Positions 1 through 6,843 of a stretch of 38,062 bases of DNA are shown piece after piece. A model generated the notes under the pieces. That model was given only the letters and a program-made list of their open reading frames with translations. It had not been told where the DNA came from and searched no databases. Source of the stretch: a virus; the IMG/VR virus record IMGVR_UViG_3300020182_000083, positions 1-38,062 of that record, one strand, 5' to 3'. Within the stretch, counting starts at the first letter, position 1. Every line of letters begins with the position of its first letter. Position numbers and translations under genes: made by a program.

Positions 1-162
1 TGAGTCCTGTCTGTAGTACTTGAACAGCAACGTCTGTGCTGTTAGCTGCCACCCACAGTTCATCGCCTGGCTCCAGATCTACTGGGCCGAGCGGGTCGTC
101 GTGAGCGAAGGTGACGTAGTCACTGCTTGTTGCGTCCTGATACAGGCGGACGATGCCTGATT
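1..162. repeat. Terminal direct repeat closing the circle (left copy)
   Basis: Bases 1-162 recur at 37901-38062. Comparing by eye, 158 of 162 positions agree, and the four differences fall within 12 bases (26-27 and 35-36). This is the usual sign of a circular or circularly permuted genome assembled as a linear contig. The same small minus-strand gene is thus present whole across the junction and partly twice in the window. A true short terminal repeat of a linear virion genome is the alternative, but the mismatches argue for sequence variants in a population. Confidence 0.9.
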
Positions 163-265
163 CGGACTTGAGGAAGGCCACTGCTTTCCGCCCTACTGGT
201 GAGGACGGTGCCGCTTTAACACGGGTGGCCGATGTGATTGTGATCGTTTCCGCTTTGATTACCAT
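1..265 (-). CDS. Small protein of the fibre-lysis operon (runs over the circle junction)
   Basis: The ATG is at 265-263, and the frame stays open to the window edge. Joined to 37900 and below, it ends at a TGA at 37898-37896, giving about 89 residues. The protein is beta-rich, and the segment near LEPGDELWVAANS looks like an edge of a beta-sandwich virion or fibre accessory protein. It follows the 281-694 gene by 15 bases, and its stop overlaps the ATG of the holin-like gene (ATGA), so it links the fibre genes with the lysis genes in one transcript. No family was recognised. The right-hand copy of the gene differs by two amino acids (Thr to Ser, Ala to Glu). Confidence 0.75.
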   Translation of the reverse strand, partial: MVIKAETITITSATRVKAAPSSPVGRKAVAFLKSESGIVRLYQDATSSDYVTFAHDDPLGPVDLEPGDELWVAANSTDVAVQVLQTGL

Positions 266-280
266 TGTGTTTTCTTTCGG

Positions 281-694
281 TTAGACCATGTCGACTGCGA
301 GTCGACAGATGCGGGCTAGTTTTTTCAAGGCTTCGGTCTGTTCCGCCTCGGTGAGAGTGTCTGCTTCAACGATGTCTGTCAGGGCTGACACCATGCTTTG
401 AATGGCTTCACGCTCAGTAGTGGCGGCAGCAAACATGAGATTGGATTCGGCTAGGGCAGCGTCGAATGTCCAGACGGTTTCGAAGCCTGCACCTACACGC
501 TCAATCGTGCGGACGTGATCGGCGTCAGGCTGGTCGGTTTCCGTGAACGCATAGATGCCATGATCGTTCATGTTCTGTTCGGTCAGCGGTTCGTAGTGCC
601 CCGCTTCCACAGTGTCCTGAATCCACGCCTTATAGGGCAGTTCGTTAACCCGCCGCCCCGGCGTGATGCCATCTTCACTTCGTATGTATGCCAT
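281..694 (-). CDS. Hypothetical protein downstream of the lectin-like fibre gene
   Basis: 137 residues, starting at the ATG at 694-692, which overlaps the stop of the upstream gene as TAATG, so translational coupling is likely. The N-terminal half (GITPGRRVNELPYKAWIQDT) is polar. The C-terminal third, from about residue 92, is helical and acidic (EREAIQSMVSALTDI, LTEAEQTEALKKLARI). No signal peptide or membrane segment is visible. Its place directly after receptor-binding genes suggests a fibre chaperone or a small appendage subunit, but no family is recognised and this is inference from position only. Confidence 0.75.
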   Translation of the reverse strand: MAYIRSEDGITPGRRVNELPYKAWIQDTVEAGHYEPLTEQNMNDHGIYAFTETDQPDADHVRTIERVGAGFETVWTFDAALAESNLMFAAATTEREAIQSMVSALTDIVEADTLTEAEQTEALKKLARICRLAVDMV

Positions 695-1455
695 TACAGG
701 TCACTCCAAGTTAAGGCCCATTTAGAGGCCAGATAGTTGCCAACGTCATTCACTTCCGAGTCGGTCAGATCGGCCTGATAGAAGATTATCTCCCCGATCA
801 ACCCAACAAAATGGGAAAATTGCTGGGTGGCTTCACAAACCCTGAGGATCGCCGCAGAGCTAGCCCTTCCAGGGGTGGACGACGTGCCACCATTCGTCCC
901 GCCCGCCAAAAACGCTTCTAACGTTGTGGCATCCTGACGAGTCGCACCCACATACCATGTCGCATCACTAACAGTGGGCGAATTGTCGGCGTACGGCCCA
1001 CCAGACCCCGCAATGTTCACCGCCGACATGCTCTCTCCCCCAACACGCATAAACTGCGGGTTGCGCTCAGACAGGGTGCCGCCACCTTTGTCTTGCGAAA
1101 ACACGCCACCAGTCGGGGTCGCATCAGTTGCATTAAACACCCCGAACACTGTCCAGTGCCCCGCCGTGGAAGTCATCCACGGTGTTGCAACAGACCGCAA
1201 CGCTGAATCCCCAGCGCTCCCAAACTCCAACACATTCAAACTGTTTTGCGTGTTAGCACCAGTCACCACAGCGTTCTCATAGCTGGACAAATCAGCACCA
1301 GTAGCGCTTTTGTCGTCCCACTGGGTGACAGATCCGGCCGTGTCAGTGATTGTTGCCTGATCAGAAGCGTCAAACCACACAACAAGCGAACCAATATCGT
1401 CAGGCGCAAACCCGCCTGTGGTTTGTTGTTGTGCTGCTGCCTTCAACTGCGCCAT
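694..1455 (-). CDS. Tail fibre or appendage protein with concanavalin A-like lectin domain
   Basis: 253 residues from the ATG at 1455-1453, which overlaps the preceding stop as ATGA. An in-frame extension upstream only reads through the previous gene. From about residue 20 (LVVWFDASDQATI) to the end the protein resembles the laminin-G or concanavalin A-like jelly-roll found in phage and exported proteins. The most telling part is the last 40 residues, with GEIIFYQADLTDSEVNDVGN and then YLASKW, a standard ending of this fold. Such domains bind sugars, so it is probably a receptor-binding subunit recognising host surface glycans. It sits in a run of four fibre-type genes. The lectin fold is fairly sure and the tail location is inferred. 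Confidence 0.8.
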   Translation of the reverse strand: MAQLKAAAQQQTTGGFAPDDIGSLVVWFDASDQATITDTAGSVTQWDDKSATGADLSSYENAVVTGANTQNSLNVLEFGSAGDSALRSVATPWMTSTAGHWTVFGVFNATDATPTGGVFSQDKGGGTLSERNPQFMRVGGESMSAVNIAGSGGPYADNSPTVSDATWYVGATRQDATTLEAFLAGGTNGGTSSTPGRASSAAILRVCEATQQFSHFVGLIGEIIFYQADLTDSEVNDVGNYLASKWALTWSDL

Positions 1456-1853
1456 CATGCCGCAGTCCCACCAAGCACGCTCCACGTATCAGTGGCGGTT
1501 TTTTCGAGCACCATCACCTCATTCTGGGCAATTGTTGTGTTCGGACTCGAGCCGTTGAGTGTGAGGGACGTGGTCGTGAGTGTGACGCCGCCCGCACCAG
1601 TCGACTGTAAAGCAATCTGGGTGCCCACCGGGAACGCCACGCTAGCATTCGTGGGCACTGTCACGGTCACCAAGGCGGCATTGCTGCACAAGATCATCGA
1701 GAATGCGTCAGTGAGCGCCAACGTGTAAGTGGTGCCTGCCTGAGTGGTCGCCGCAATCGGCGTCAAATCCGCTACATCAGAAGCCGAAACGGTCATGGCA
1801 GAAAACTCGATTTCCTCCCACGCCGCACCGGTCCATGTCTTCAAAACACCCAT
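1455..1853 (-). CDS. Short fibre protein carrying the duplicated C-terminal module
   Basis: 132 residues. The first 45 residues include LKTWTGAAWEEIEF, a short beta hairpin common at the start of fibre tips. Residues 45-130 are a beta-rich module (SNAALVTVTVPTNASVAFPV, GAGGVTLTTTSLTLNGSSP, then TWSVLGG) that also ends the 2592-3407 protein. This module is widespread at the ends of phage fibre and receptor-binding proteins. The start has a purine-rich AAGGACTAGGGG upstream, in the 22-base gap to the previous gene. Its stop overlaps the next ATG. It is probably a receptor-binding tip or adaptor, and its exact role is unknown. Confidence 0.8.
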   Translation of the reverse strand: MGVLKTWTGAAWEEIEFSAMTVSASDVADLTPIAATTQAGTTYTLALTDAFSMILCSNAALVTVTVPTNASVAFPVGTQIALQSTGAGGVTLTTTSLTLNGSSPNTTIAQNEVMVLEKTATDTWSVLGGTAA

Positions 1854-1875
1854 CAGAAACCCCTAGTCCTTGTTG

Positions 1876-2592
1876 TCATGCCGGGATAGATTCGACTTTG
1901 AAATATTCGAAGCGCTCACTGGAAGACGCTACCCGTTCATCCGTGAGCAAGCCGTAACAATCGGCCCCCGACCCTGCGCCGTGGGCGGTAGCCACCGCAC
2001 CCGTCAGCGTGTATGTGTCATCCACCGTTTCCACAGAACCGCCGTTGACCTGCATCGAATACAACGTGATGTCGTCACCGCTGCACCGCATCACCAATGT
2101 GATTGTGTCGCCGTCTTGCGGCTGCGTCGCCAGCAACACCGACAGATCCCATGTCTTCAGCAGCGGGTCTGCGGTTCGACCATCATGTAGTGCTAGGTTT
2201 GGGTCAATTGCTGTACCACGGAACCACGCACAAAGAATGTCTGTAATATCTGTGGTGGATGTTGGTGCCCGCATCCCCACGCCTTGCCAATTGGTATTGG
2301 AGCCACCCCTTTTAATGGTGGCGGTCATCGTGACCTGGACATCTTCCCGCCCCGACGTTTCAATCAGCGTTCGACGATTCACCTTGTTTGTCGTTGCTTC
2401 AACGCCCTCGCCCGAAGCGTTGTAAGTCAAATGACTGGTGTGGCCTTGCCACCCGCCACCCAACTCGTCAACCGCCAAATTGTTGTCCGACAAATCGCCA
2501 GTAGTGGTAGCCGTGAAGTCTTCCTCGACATACACCACCGGTGTTGCGCTCTGTTGTCTTACCGGCGCAGCCGCAGAAAGCAAATTACCCAT
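1876..2592 (-). CDS. Fibre protein with second lectin-like jelly-roll
   Basis: 238 residues from the ATG at 2592-2590 (ATGA overlap with the upstream stop). After a short Ala-rich start, residues of about 20-235 read as a beta-sandwich of the concanavalin A-like type. It begins with an EDFTATTTGDLSDNNL strand pattern, has central strands (DGDTITLVMRCSGDDITLYS) and ends with SERFEYFKVESIPA. The two ends of such a fold pair with each other, as in many carbohydrate-binding and 3-keto-disaccharide-hydrolase-like phage domains. It differs clearly from the 694-1455 lectin domain, so two separate glycan-binding folds lie in one locus. The fold assignment is from strand pattern only. Confidence 0.7.
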   Translation of the reverse strand: MGNLLSAAAPVRQQSATPVVYVEEDFTATTTGDLSDNNLAVDELGGGWQGHTSHLTYNASGEGVEATTNKVNRRTLIETSGREDVQVTMTATIKRGGSNTNWQGVGMRAPTSTTDITDILCAWFRGTAIDPNLALHDGRTADPLLKTWDLSVLLATQPQDGDTITLVMRCSGDDITLYSMQVNGGSVETVDDTYTLTGAVATAHGAGSGADCYGLLTDERVASSSERFEYFKVESIPA

Positions 2593-3407
2593 CAGACAGT
2601 CCCACCAAGCACAACCCAAGAATCAGTGTCAACCTTACGCAGCCACAAACCCTCATTCTGAGCACAACCAACCAAAGGCGACGAACCAATAAGAGTCAAA
2701 CCCGCTGTGGTCAACGAGATCCCACCGGCACCAGCAGCAACCAACAACATGGTTGTCTCAACCGGAAACGCCACGGTGGCGTTAGTGGGCACCGTCACAG
2801 TCACAGCCGCAGCATTACTGTAGATCACCGTTGACCAGCCGTTAGCCAAAGCCAGCGTGTGAGTGGTGCCTATCTCTGTGGTGGTCGGCTCAACGTTCTG
2901 CGGTGTTGGGACAGCATCAGTGTCATACCACAACAAGCCGCTGTCACCAGTGGGTGCCCCGGTCTGCTGGACAAAGTTGTCTGCACCCAAATCCGATACG
3001 AGCGCTTTCTTCAAAGCCCCATCTGAAGCGTCAGCGATCACGACATGATCTAGTGCGTCGGCAGTGACCAGGGTTTGCCCTGTGATAGCCGTGGCATCCA
3101 GCGTCAACACAGTCGTGCCTGTCACATCGCCAGTATGAGTGGCGTTCGTCACCTTCGCTGTGTTAGCGGCGATCGCTGAATCTTGTGCGACCTGATCGCT
3201 GTCGATGGTTGCGAGACGGGAGTGGTGCCCTGCTACATCAGTACCTAAATTGAACACCGTCGTGGCATTCGTAGAAACGCCCGAAGCATTAGTGGCAATG
3301 CTGCTGTTTTGCGTTGTTTGCTCGGACTCAATCGTAGCGATATCAGCCGTGTTCACGGCAGTCTGAGGGTCAGCGCCACCCCCGCCGGTGCTAGGTAGCC
3401 AACTCAT
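2592..3407 (-). CDS. Tail fibre with coiled-coil shaft and duplicated tip module
   Basis: 271 residues, with the ATG overlapping the previous stop (ATGA). Residues 15-90 are heptad-like and rich in Asn, Ala and Thr (TADIATIESEQTTQNSSIAT, then DQVAQDSAIAANTAKV), as in trimeric fibre shafts. A middle section (GDVTGTTVLTLDATAITGQT) is typical of phage fibres. Residues 185-271 are the same beta module found in the 1455-1853 protein (SNAAAVTVTVPTNATVAFPV, GAGGISLTTAGLTL, SWVVLGG). It is most likely a trimeric tail fibre that attaches at its N-terminus, with the C-terminal module at the tip. It is the first clear fibre gene of the locus. Confidence 0.8.
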   Translation of the reverse strand: MSWLPSTGGGGADPQTAVNTADIATIESEQTTQNSSIATNASGVSTNATTVFNLGTDVAGHHSRLATIDSDQVAQDSAIAANTAKVTNATHTGDVTGTTVLTLDATAITGQTLVTADALDHVVIADASDGALKKALVSDLGADNFVQQTGAPTGDSGLLWYDTDAVPTPQNVEPTTTEIGTTHTLALANGWSTVIYSNAAAVTVTVPTNATVAFPVETTMLLVAAGAGGISLTTAGLTLIGSSPLVGCAQNEGLWLRKVDTDSWVVLGGTV

Positions 3408-3847
3408 CAGCCGGTAAACGAAACAACAGGTGCCTCAACAGCAGCATCGACTGCTGCCGGTGTCGCCAATGGCACAGGACGAGTCCCTACGAGCAAGCAA
3501 TGCGAGTCAAGATAGGCACGCTCACTGACAGGGTTAGCAATCGACTCTTCATACGACGGGGCCAACCGCTGCTTCGCATCCTCACTCAAAGGATTCAAAC
3601 CGAGCGGGCCAGCAGGACAGATCCAGTCAGTCACCACCTCCAGGCAGGATTCCCCGCCGACCCGGTCAACGAGCAGAGTGCAGGTGGCAGGGATCGAGAC
3701 GTGATCAGTGATGGCCTGGTTCCCTTGCACATGAAGAGACTCAGGCTCTTCACTCAAAGGAGTGACGGGGCCTTGGGCGTCAGCGGCAGAGCCGAGCAAG
3801 GCGATAGCAGCAGTGACAGCCAGCAGCGGAGGCATGAAACGTTTCAT
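3407..3847 (-). CDS. Predicted secreted Cys-containing protein
   Basis: 146 residues from the ATG at 3847-3845. The frame extends further upstream, but this start has AAAGGA nine bases before it and gives a textbook signal peptide: Lys-Arg, a hydrophobic core (LLAVTAAIALLGSA), then Ala-Asp-Ala as a likely cleavage site near residue 24. The mature part has four cysteines (residues 56, 68, 77, 117), suited to two disulphides outside the cytoplasm. No family was recognised. It heads the minus-strand fibre operon. Possible roles are superinfection exclusion, envelope modification or a secreted decoy. Nothing in the sequence decides between them. Confidence 0.7.
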   Translation of the reverse strand: MKRFMPPLLAVTAAIALLGSAADAQGPVTPLSEEPESLHVQGNQAITDHVSIPATCTLLVDRVGGESCLEVVTDWICPAGPLGLNPLSEDAKQRLAPSYEESIANPVSERAYLDSHCLLVGTRPVPLATPAAVDAAVEAPVVSFTG

Positions 3848-4083
3848 CGAGCGGGATCCTTTGAGATCGATAACAACAAAGTCAACCCTAGCACAGGAAG
3901 CGATGCTTGCACAGTCAAAAAGAATAACTTGACAACAACAACACTCCCATGTCATGGTGTTGCTCCCACCATATGCCACTGGCAATGCACCGCCTATCGC
4001 CTGGCGGCTCCGACGGCTGCTCGTCAATGACATTGTCATAGGTTTTCCTATGGTGCCCGCAAACCCACACCGAAAGACCCCAC
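3848..4083. promoter_or_regulatory. Divergent regulatory region with palindromic operator candidates
   Basis: This 236-base gap separates the fibre operon (left) from the replication operon (right). It holds an 11-base palindrome CCATGTCATGG (3947-3957), a 13-base palindrome ATGACATTGTCAT (4027-4039) and an inverted repeat CATAGG-TTTT-CCTATG (4037-4052). A rightward promoter can be read as ATGACA (4027-4032), 16 bases, TATGGT (4049-4054), with both boxes inside the palindromes. A perfect TTGACA lies at 3929-3934 without a good -10. Leftward, TTGACT boxes lie at 3913-3918 and 3880-3885, and a TAGGGT box (complement of 3885-3890) follows the first with over-long spacing. A repressible divergent promoter is the natural reading. 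Confidence 0.5.
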
Positions 4084-5028
4084 ATGAAACTCCTCACCGA
4101 CGACCACGGGCACAGAACCCTGTACCTCCACCAGTCAGACATCGGCACACTACGCATGTGCCCCGAACAGGCCCGGCTAAAGCTCACCGGCGAATACTTT
4201 GACCCTGACTCAGACGTAGCCGCCATCGGCACACGCACCCACTCGTTCATCGAATGGTGCCTCCACCACAGGCAAGACCACGGTGAATGGCCCTCAGGCC
4301 AGCCCCTCCTCGACCAGCTCGCACAAGAAGTCACCCTGCTTGAAGAAGCCTGGCCGTCCATGTGGCTCCACCCCCACATGGTCGAAGACCTGTACACCGC
4401 AGTCAGGGAACTTGAAGATTGCTGCCAACGGTGGTACAACGAGATGATCCCGAGCCTCGACCAGACGAACGTGGCAGGCTGGGAGATCGAGAAACGATTC
4501 GACATCCCAGTCTCTTCGATAGACGGCGACCAGATAAGACTGCGAGGAAGCATCGACTTCTACGACGGCAACGGAACCATCTGGGACTGGAAGACAGGAC
4601 GCTTTGATTCCAGAGACGGATGGAAGAAATCCCGCTACGACATCCAAGCACCCATCTACACGTACGCCAAGCATCTGGAAGAGAACCTGGCAGGACTCAG
4701 CTTCAACTTCGGTTACGTGCCCCGAGGCAAGGCCGGTGTCAACACTTGGGGCATGACCCTAGGCCAACAGAAATGGGCCATGATGCTCGCCGAAGTACAA
4801 TCATGGGGCAACACCATCCTTAAGCTTGGCACGGCCAGTACGTGGCCCCTAGGCCCAGATGACTGGCACTGCAGCCCACGCTGGTGCAGCGAGTTCGCTC
4901 TCGGCAAATGCCGGGGCAGTCATGAAGACTCTTTCTGGCCAGACGAACCCTCCGTGCTTGTCGAACTGAAACGCAAGGTCGACGCAGGGCTAGTGGCTGC
5001 ACCAACGGAGCACCACCCCGATGAGTGA
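4084..5028 (+). CDS. PD-(D/E)XK nuclease, RecB/Cas4-like with probable Fe-S cluster
   Basis: 314 residues. Nuclease motifs are in the expected order: GTRTHSFIEW (His53), the acidic GSIDFYDG (Asp158), IWDWKTG (Asp168 and Lys170), then YDIQAPIYTYA as the Q/Y motif. One cysteine near the N-terminus (Cys26, in LRMCPEQ) and three near the C-terminus (Cys263, Cys268, Cys276) match the four-cysteine iron-sulphur staple of AddB- and Cas4-type nucleases. It probably acts as a DNA exonuclease in recombination, end processing or host DNA breakdown. It heads the plus operon, 30 bases after the candidate promoter. The upstream GAAAG is a weak ribosome site. Its stop overlaps the next start by eight bases. 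Confidence 0.85.
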   Translation: MKLLTDDHGHRTLYLHQSDIGTLRMCPEQARLKLTGEYFDPDSDVAAIGTRTHSFIEWCLHHRQDHGEWPSGQPLLDQLAQEVTLLEEAWPSMWLHPHMVEDLYTAVRELEDCCQRWYNEMIPSLDQTNVAGWEIEKRFDIPVSSIDGDQIRLRGSIDFYDGNGTIWDWKTGRFDSRDGWKKSRYDIQAPIYTYAKHLEENLAGLSFNFGYVPRGKAGVNTWGMTLGQQKWAMMLAEVQSWGNTILKLGTASTWPLGPDDWHCSPRWCSEFALGKCRGSHEDSFWPDEPSVLVELKRKVDAGLVAAPTEHHPDE

Positions 5029-5173
5029 CGAGAAGGACTACGACGCCATGCTGGCTTCCGTCCTAGAAGAGAACCCAAACTTCAGGGACGAACTGATTCG
5101 CCTGGAAACACGCATCCAAGTTCTCATGGACATACTCAACGGCTACATCGACATTCAGGACGAAGAAGAATGA
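5021..5173 (+). CDS. Small acidic protein between nuclease and WhiB
   Basis: 50 residues. The ATG lies inside the end of the nuclease gene, and its stop overlaps the WhiB start as ATGA, so it is held in a tight translational chain. The peptide is acidic and helical, with a leucine-rich stretch (ELIRLETRIQVLMDILNGYI) and an Asp-Glu-Glu-Glu end. It may form a short coiled coil. No family was recognised. The coupling on both sides and the filled gap support it as a real gene. Confidence 0.7.
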   Translation: MSDEKDYDAMLASVLEENPNFRDELIRLETRIQVLMDILNGYIDIQDEEE

Positions 5174-5406
5174 GCGGTGGATGGCGCGACCAGGCGGCAT
5201 GCCTGGGCATGGACATCGAAGTGTTCTTCCCAGACCCGCCGCACAAAAAACCCACCTTCGCCGTTGCAGTCTGCAACACATGCAAAGTTAAAGCCGAGTG
5301 CAGGCGGGAAGCCGACTCCAACCTAGACATGTACCAAGGAGTCTGGGGCGGGACAACCCAACGCCAACGCATCAGCGAACATAGAGAAAGGCACGCCAAT
5401 GATTAG
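5170..5406 (+). CDS. whiB: WhiB-family Fe-S transcriptional regulator
   Basis: 78 residues. Four cysteines in the WhiB order (Cys11, Cys35, Cys38, Cys44; the last three spaced C-X2-C-X5-C) bind a [4Fe-4S] cluster in this family. The turn motif GVWGG (residues 57-61) and a basic tail (TTQRQRISEHRER) complete the signature. WhiB proteins act with the actinobacterial principal sigma factor, and phage versions can repress host whiB genes and cause superinfection exclusion (known for mycobacteriophage TM4 WhiBTM4). Here it probably redirects transcription early in infection. It overlaps both neighbouring genes. It is the best single marker of an actinobacterial host. Confidence 0.93.
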   Translation: MSGGWRDQAACLGMDIEVFFPDPPHKKPTFAVAVCNTCKVKAECRREADSNLDMYQGVWGGTTQRQRISEHRERHAND

Positions 5407-5626
5407 CCCAACCAGCAGTGACACAATTGACACCACCAAATCGATGAGAAAAAGGCTGGACAGGCTAGAGTCGTTAGTCCAAGGGCTGCTGCCCGAAGAC
5501 CCACGCATCAAAGCCACCCACTCACGATGCAAATGGTGCGGCCACGTCGCACCCACACCGCAAGACAACTCAACAGTTTGGGACTGGCACGGCGTGGACT
5601 GCGACTGGCTAGGACTAATGGGATAG
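5399..5626 (+). CDS. Small protein with possible zinc site
   Basis: 75 residues, starting eight bases inside whiB. The N-terminal half is basic and helical (SMRKRLDRLESLVQGLL). The C-terminal half has CKWC (Cys44, Cys47) and a later His64 and Cys68 in WHGVDCDW, which could make one zinc site. The closing part is rich in Trp and Asp. It may bind nucleic acid or a protein partner. No family was recognised. Its TAG stop is followed directly by the ATG of the next gene. Confidence 0.7.
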   Translation: MISPTSSDTIDTTKSMRKRLDRLESLVQGLLPEDPRIKATHSRCKWCGHVAPTPQDNSTVWDWHGVDCDWLGLMG

Positions 5627-6574
5627 ATGAGCGACGCAGACGAGTTCTTCAACCAACAAGTCGCAACCGGGCCTCTAGTCCCAGGCGAATACCAACAACC
5701 AGAACGGCCGGGGGAAGGGTTGATGTCCAATCGGCCCCTAACCTGGGACAACCCTCCCACGGATTCAGATCTCCTACTCCTGTACGAGAAGCACGACGAA
5801 CAGAAACTCGGCTCCACGCGTCGTGAGATGTGGGAATTTTTTAACCCTAAACCAGAAAGCACCGATATGAGTTACCAAGAAGTAGAGACCGGGCCACTCC
5901 GGCCAGGCGAACACCAAACAGAAAGCAAAAATATGAGTTACGACACCCAAGAACAATACGCACCACAGCAGCAGACCCAGTTTGTTGAACCCGTCAAACG
6001 CAAGCTGATCATCAGCTACTCACGCACAGTGCAGGCACGCCAGTTCGAACCAGCCACCGTGTCAGCCACGATGGAAGCAGACCTGCCAGCCAACTGCACC
6101 CTCGAAGAAGCCATGAGCGTCTACGAGAACGAAATGATGCTCGTGAAAGCAGCCGTCCTCTCACAGCAGAACCTGCCATTCGAGCTTTCCGAGAACGAGC
6201 GGATGGTGCAAGAGGTATTCGGTGAGAACGAAGTGATGGTCGTAGCGTCCACCGCCGCACCGGCACAGATGCCTGCCCCGACCCAGATGCCAGCCCCGTC
6301 AACCGGAGGGTTTGCCGGTGCCCCCACCGCCAGCCCAGGCGGCGTCCGCCGCACCAAGACCCCTTCGGGTAACGATGTCCAGTTCTGGGACATGCTCGTA
6401 GCAGACCCGTCCAAGTTCTGGGACAACCGTGCAGGCAAAACCAACCCCAACGCACCCGACTTCAAGATGAAGGTAGACCGCAATGCGTCACCTGAAGAGA
6501 AGAAGGAAGCCAAAGCGCTCTGGCTCAACGCCTGCCCCGACAAGTACTGCGCCCAGTTCGGCGTGGAACTCTAA
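5627..6574 (+). CDS. Possible single-stranded DNA-binding-like protein of the replication operon
   Basis: 315 residues. The N-terminal 100 residues carry an internal repeat (TGPLVPGEYQ at 14-23, TGPLRPGEHQ at 88-97). A central domain (about 125-215) begins KRKLIISYSRTVQARQFEPA and alternates strands and helices. A Pro-Ala linker (about 216-255) follows, and then a conserved-looking C-terminus with FWDMLVADPSKFWDNRAGK, NPNAPDFKMK and LWLN. The last part resembles a segment seen in phage replication and recombination proteins (NR...K.NP.APDFK), which I cannot place in a named family. Neighbours are a nuclease and a helicase, so binding of single-stranded DNA is plausible but not shown. Several internal ATG codons leave the start uncertain. 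Confidence 0.75.
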   Translation: MSDADEFFNQQVATGPLVPGEYQQPERPGEGLMSNRPLTWDNPPTDSDLLLLYEKHDEQKLGSTRREMWEFFNPKPESTDMSYQEVETGPLRPGEHQTESKNMSYDTQEQYAPQQQTQFVEPVKRKLIISYSRTVQARQFEPATVSATMEADLPANCTLEEAMSVYENEMMLVKAAVLSQQNLPFELSENERMVQEVFGENEVMVVASTAAPAQMPAPTQMPAPSTGGFAGAPTASPGGVRRTKTPSGNDVQFWDMLVADPSKFWDNRAGKTNPNAPDFKMKVDRNASPEEKKEAKALWLNACPDKYCAQFGVEL

Positions 6575-6576
6575 CT

Positions 6577-6843
6577 GTGGAACCATTGCAGATAGGAGGG
6601 AGGACATACACGCTGCAGCTTGCGCCCAACCCTGTACTGCCCACAGCAGACATCATCGCTGACTTAGTTGTTGACTTCTTAACCGACTTCAACACCAGAC
6701 GCCACCCCGAACAGGAAGCGATCTGGGATAAATACAGGGAAACCATCTTGTACGACTGCGAAATTCTTGCAGCCCAACTCAGGCACACGGCAAGAACCAT
6801 CCACGCATGGCAGTACCTGCCCGCCGACGGAGGAGAAGAATGA
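6577..6843 (+). CDS. Hypothetical protein, GTG start
   Basis: 88 residues from a GTG two bases after the previous stop. Its own stop overlaps the helicase ATG (ATGA). The protein begins with a short beta hairpin (LQIGGRTYTLQLAP) and continues with helices (TADIIADLVVDFLTDFNTRR, YDCEILAAQLRHTARTIHAW). No motif is recognised. The tight coupling to the helicase suggests a partner, for instance a loader or regulator, but this is only positional inference. Confidence 0.7.
   Translation: MEPLQIGGRTYTLQLAPNPVLPTADIIADLVVDFLTDFNTRRHPEQEAIWDKYRETILYDCEILAAQLRHTARTIHAWQYLPADGGEE

Noticed and set aside
1455-2619. N-terminal extensions beginning with Trp-Trp-Asp-Cys in two fibre genes
   Set aside because: They come from reading the end of the preceding gene in another frame. 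The ATGA-overlap starts explain both.
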